A DNA stretch of 64,000 nucleotides, from assembly GCA_964370965.1 (NCBI GenBank), contig CAYJLW010000009.1:1-64000 (forward strand), in the 5' to 3' direction. A program made the translations under genes and the position numbers. Positions 57,901-63,900 of the stretch are shown here, piece by piece (the stretch's first letter is position 1; every line of letters starts with the position of its first letter). The notes beneath the pieces are model-generated. The model was not told the DNA's origin. It saw only the letters and a list, made by a program, of their open reading frames with translations, and did not search any database. Source of the DNA: CAYJLW01 sp964370965 (GTDB taxonomy: Bacteria; Actinomycetota; Acidimicrobiia; UBA2766).

Positions 57901-60900
57901 CGGCGGCATCGTCCACGTGTACGCGTCCGACGACACCGACATCGAGGCCGACGGCGGCGGGGCGGGCATCGTGTACGACGACAACGGCACGAACGCCGGT
58001 GCGGCGATCGGCTTCTCCGTGGCGATCAACGAGGTCACCAACGCCGTCAGGTCGACGGTCGACGCCTCCACGATCGACGCCTCCGTCGTCGAGATCAAGG
58101 CCGCCTCGACGGCCTCGATCCACGCCCTCACCATCGCAGGCGGCGGAACCTACTCGGGCAGCGGCGGCGGCAGCGGCTTCGACTTCGTCGGCGCCGGAGC
58201 CGTCTCGGTGAACACGGTGAAGATCACCGTCGAGGCGCTCGTGCAGAACGGCGCCACCGTCACCGCCACGACGTCGGTCCTCGTCGAGGCGAACGACGAC
58301 ACGTGGGTGCGGGCCGACGGCGGCGCGGCAGCGCTGTTCCTGTCGGACTCGAGCCAGAGCGGCGGCCTGACGATCGAGCTCGGCGTCGGCGTCGCCACGA
58401 ACAGCATCGAGAACCAGATCCACGCATGCGCCGACGACGCGACTCTCACGGCGCCGACGGTCACGATCAAGGCGATCGCGGACAACGACGTCAACGCACT
58501 CGCCCTCGGCATCGCCGGCGGCCTCAGCTTCGGCTCCGGCGGCGGGGCCTCCTTCGGCGGTGCGGGCAGCGGTGCGGGCAACACGGTCGCCAACACCGTG
58601 CACGCCAAGGCCGGCGGCGGTGCCGTCATCGCAGCGGCGGCCCTGAACGTCGCGGCCACGGACTCGACCGACATCCGGGCCGACGCCGGTGGGGTGGCGT
58701 TCCTGTTCAGCCGCGGCCCCCCCTCGATCGCCGTCGGCATCAGCGTCTCGTCGAACAAGGTCACCAATACGACGACCGCCGAGATCACCGGTGCCGCAGA
58801 CGTCGACACCGCCGTCCTCACGATCCACGCCAAGTCGGACTCCACGGCGGGGGCCGTTACGATTCCCGGTGCTGGCACCGCCAGCAGCGGAAGTGGCAAC
58901 GGCTTCCAGTTCGCAGGCGCCGGGGCGGGATCGCGCAACGAGATCCGCAACTCGATCATGGCCAGGCTGCAGACCAGCGTCGCGGTCAACCTGAGCGGTC
59001 TCGCCGTCTCGACGGTCAAGGCCGAGGACCTCTCCGTCATCGACGCCGACGCCGCCGGCGTGGGGGCAGACGGGGATGCCGGCGGCGGGGCGCGGCGCCG
59101 CCGGGGGGGGGGGGGGGGGGGGGGCGACAGGCCNNNNNNNNNNGGCGGGCGGGCGGTCGCGCGGGGCACGGCGGTGCCCCGGGCCGGCCGCGCGCCCGCC
59201 CCGGCGGGGGGCGCCGCCTCGGTCAACCTCAGCGGCGGCCCGGCCATCACTCTGGGCGTGGCGATCGGCATCAACGACATCGCCAACACCACTCTGGCCG
59301 TCATCGACTCCACGGTCGTGCATGCCGCCGGCGATCTCGACGTGATCGCCCTCTCCGACGCCACGATCGACGTGCTCACGATCGGCCTGGCCGGTTCGCT
59401 CTCGGCGTCGAGCAGCGGCGGCTTCTCCTTCGGCGGCGCCGGGTCCGGTTCCGGCAACGAGATCGCCGGCTCGACGACCGCGCTGGTCACCGACGCCACC
59501 CTCGACGTCGAAGGCGTCGTCACGGTGCGGGCCGACGACACGTCCGAGGTCAACGCCGACGCCGGAGCCGTTGCCATCGCTGTCGCGACGGGCGGATCTG
59601 TCGCCGTCGCCGTGGGCACGTCCGTGGCGATCAACAAGATCCACAACAGCGTCGCTGCCACGGTGGACCACTCGAGCATCGGCACCTCCGGCGACCGTGT
59701 CGGGGGGCTCGAGGTCGAGGCGATCTTCGACGGGTTCATCGAGGCCCTTGCCGTGACCGGCACCGCAACCGTCGGCGTCGGCTCCGGCACAGGAGCAGGG
59801 GTCGTGGCCGGTGCCGTGGTGGTCAACTCGATAGCGGCGAGCGCGACGGCGAGCGTCGTCGGCGACTCGAGCATCTACGCCGGTTCCGCGCCGCTGCCGG
59901 CGAGCAGCTGCTCGACCAGTGGCGGGCCGCTTCCCAGTGTGCTCGTCTGCGCCTCGGACAGGTCCGAGATCGACGGCGACGCCGGGTCAGGCGGGGCGGC
60001 CGTGGCGGCGGGCAACGCCGGCTTCGCCGGCGCGCTGGCAGGCGCCTTCGCCTTCAACGAGATCGGCACGGCGACGCGGGCTGTGATCGACGATTCCGTC
60101 GTCAACACGACGGGCGATCTGCGCGTGGAGGCCAACTCGAGTGCCAGGATCGATGCAGACGCCGTGGGCCTCACGGCGAACGTCGCCGGAGGTTCCGGCG
60201 GCGGGTTCTCCCTCGGCGGTGCCGGATCGGTGGCGAGTAACGTCATCGCCCCGACGGTCGAAGCAGTCATCCGCAACGTCACGACGGTCCTCGTCGACGG
60301 CAGCCTCACGGTGACGGCCATGAGCGAGCCCGCGATCGACTCGACGGCCGGCGCCGTCTCGCTCTCGGTCGCCGGCGGGTCCGGCGGTGGCGTGGGCGTC
60401 GCGTTCGGCACTTCGGTCGCGTCGAACGAGATCCGGGACGCCACGATCCTCGACGACGCTCGCGCGGCGCTGACTCGCGCTGCGATCGAGAACGCCACGA
60501 TCGGCAGCGTGTCACGCCGTGTGCCCGTCCTCGCTGTGAGCGCCACGACCAACGCCACCGTCAATTCCGGAACCGTCTACGGCGGTGTGGCCATCGGCGG
60601 TGGTGGCGGCGGGAGCGGTGCAGGTGTCCTTGCGGGGGCGTTCTCGTTCAACAAGATATTTGGCACGACCGAAGCCGAGATCACCGCGTCCACGGTGTAC
60701 GTGGCGGCAGTCGGTGTCGTGGCGTCCAACACGTCGATCATCGACGCCGACGCCGGGGCGATCGCTGCGGCGGGCGCCGGCGGGGCAGGCGCAGGGGTCG
60801 CCGCAGGCGGTGCCAACTCCCTGGCCATCAACACGATGGCGGCGATCGTGAGGGCGGCGATCGAGACGTCGTCGACGGTGAACGCGACCGGCGGCGTCAC

Positions 60901-63900
60901 TGTGACGGCGACGTCGAACACGACGCTGGACGCCTCTTCTGTCGGCTTCGGCGGTTCGGGCGCCGGCGGTACCGGTTCCGGCGTCGCGGTGGCGGGCGCC
61001 GGGTCGGAGTCGATCAACGCGATCGCCAACACGGTCTCGGCCGAGGTGATCGACAGCACCATCCTGACGCCGGGCACGCTGTCGGTCACGGCATCGGACA
61101 CGTCCACGATCGACGCCGTGTCAGGGTCGGCCGGCCTTGCCGGCGCCGGCGGTGGCGCAGCCGGTGTCGGCGTCGGCTTCGGTGTCTCCTACGCCAACAA
61201 CCGCTTCGGCAACGTCGAGATCGACGGTGTCCTGCGCCAGCACACGGTGCGCGCGATCATCGACCCGTCCTACATAGGCACGTCGTCGAACCGCGTTGGC
61301 TCACTGGTCGTGTCGGCGACGACGAACGCCACGATCAAGACGACCACCAAGACAGGTGCTCTCGCCGGTGCCGGGGGCGCGGGCGGCGGTGTCGGTGTCG
61401 GCCTCGCCGGCGCCTTCTCGTTCAACGAGATCTGGGGAGTGACGGAGGCGACCGTCGGCGACTCGGTCGTCTACGCCGGCAGCGTCGACGTGACCGCGTC
61501 CAACACGTCCCACGTCAACTCCGATGCCGGCGCGCTCGCCGCGGCCGGTGCCGGCGGTGCCGGTGCCGGCGTCGCCGTCGGCCTAGCCAACTCCCTGGCG
61601 ATCAACAAGATCGGCGTCACCGTCACGGCAGCGATCCAGGGCGGGGCGACGGTCGACGCCACCGGCACCGTGTCGGTCACTGCCGCCGCGAACGCGACGA
61701 TCCAGACATGGTCGGTCGGCTTCGGCCTCTCCGGTGCCGGCGGTGCGGGCGCCGGTGTCGCGGTCTCCGGAGCCGGCGCCGAGTCGATCAATGCCATCGC
61801 CAACACGATCGAAGCCAGGATCAGCGCCAGCACCGTCCGCACCCCGAGCACAGTCACGGTCAACGCCAGTGACACCTCGACGATCGAGGCGGTGGCCGGC
61901 TCGGCCGGGCTCGCCGGGGCCGGTGGCGCGGGCGCCGGTGTCGGTGTCGGCTTCGGCATCTCCGTCGCCAACAACAGCGTCGGCAACGTCGACATAGACG
62001 GCGTGGTGCGCCAGCACACCGTTCGCGCCACGGTCGTGAACTCGACCATGGGGAGCGCGCCGAACAGGGTGGCGAGCCTGGCGGTGTCCGGCACGTCGAA
62101 CGCCACGATCGACTCGAAGAGCCTCACCGGAGCTGCTGCCGGAGCCGGCGGGGCCGGCGGCGGCGTCGGCGTCGGGCTCGCAGGTGCGTTCTCGGCGAAC
62201 CGCATCCAGGGGCTCACCGAGTCGGCCGTGTCGGGCTCGGCGGTCTACGCGGGCAGCGTGGGCGTGTCGGCGACGACGTCGTCGAAGGTCAAGGCCGACG
62301 CCGGGGCGTTTGCCGCGGCTGGTGCCGGCGGTGCCGGTGCCGGCGTCGCCGTCGGCTTGGCGAACTCGTTGGCGATCAACACGGTGCAGACGACGACGCG
62401 GGCCAAGATCGAGTCGTCGACGATCGACACGACCGGCGCCGTGTCGGTCACCGCCGTCTCGAACGGCGAGATCCGGTCGTGGTCGGTCGGCTTCGGCCTC
62501 TCCGGCGCCGGTGGCGCAGGCGCAGGCGTGGCCGTCTCCGGTGCAGGGGCGGAGTCGATCAACGCCGTCGCGAGCACCGTCGAAGCCCTGGTGTCGTCGA
62601 GCGCGATCCTCGCCGACGGCACGGTCACCGTCACGGCGTCGGACACCTCGCTGATCGACGCGATCGCAGGCTCGGCCGGTCTCGCCGGTGCAGGCGGTGC
62701 CGGTGCCGGCGTGGGCGTCGGTTTCGGGATCTCGGTCGCGGACAACCGCATCGGCAACGTCACGATCGACGGTGCCGCTCGTCAGAACACGGTGACGGCG
62801 AAGATCCTCAACTCCACGGTCGGCAGCGTTGCCCGTCCGTCGGGAGCGGTGCTGGTCGAGGCGACAGCGACGTCGACGATCGATGCCTGGACCGTCGCAG
62901 GCGCCCTTGCCGGTGCCGGCGGCGCCGGGGGCGGAGTCGGTGCTGCGGGTTCGGGCGCCCGGAGCGAGAACAGCATCGCCACGATGATCTCAGCCGAGGT
63001 CGTCGGCGGCACGCTGCGCACCAAGGCGGGTTCCGCTGTTACGGTGCACGCCAAGGACGACTCGACGATCGTGGCCGACGTCGCCGGCGTATCGATCGCC
63101 GGCGGCGGCGGTGCCGGCGGCGGCGGCGCCGGGGCCATCGGCGCCGCGATCGCGCAGAACCTGATCAGTGTCACGGTGGAGGCGGTCATCGACTCCTCGA
63201 CCGTGATCTCCGGCGGGGCAGTGGCGCTGACGGCGGAGTCGAACCCGGACATCACGTCGACGGCGATCGGCATCGCGGGGTCGCTTGCCGGCGGCATCTA
63301 CGTCGGGATCGCCGTGTCGGGAGCGGGTGCCTTCTCCGGCAACCAGATCAACTCGACTGTGGCTGCCGAGATCCGCAACGACAGCATCGTGTCGAGCGCC
63401 GCGGGCTACGCCGTGACGCTGACCGCCACCGACGATTCGGTCATCGGCACGGTGACAGGGGCGATCGCGCTGGCCCTGTCGGCTGCCATCGGGTCGGCGT
63501 CGCTGGCTGTCGGCATCGGCATGTCGGTCAACGACATCGGCACGCAGGTGCGGAGCAAGATCGACGACTCGAAGGTCACCTCGGGCGCCGACGTCGTGGC
63601 GAAGGCCGACGGGAAGTCCCAGATCGACGCCCTCGCCTACTCCGGTGCGCTTGCGGCGTCCGTCGGGGGAGCGATCACCGGTGGCGGGGCGACGGCGAAG
63701 AACAACATCCACACTGCCACACAGGCGTCGATCACCAACAGCGACACGAGCTTCAGCGAGTCCCAGGAGGTCGTGGGCACCAACGTCAAGGTGACGGCGG
63801 AGGATCACGCCACGATCAAGAGCCGCGCATACGGCGTCTCCGCCGCGATCGCTGCCGGCATCTCCTTCACGCTCACGACCGTGGAGGCCGTGAACACGAT

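Noticed and set aside
59103..59124. 22-G run as a G-quadruplex regulatory element
   Set aside because: It lies inside a coding repeat beside Ns and disrupts the encoded pattern, so a sequencing or assembly artefact is the simpler reading.
42050..59671. Very long minus-strand open frames opposite the giant gene (for example 42050-44830, 49445-53389, 53825-59671)
   Set aside because: They mirror the high GC at third codon positions of the plus-strand gene, show Arg/Val/Asp/Gly-rich text without domains, and lack promoters or ribosome binding sites.
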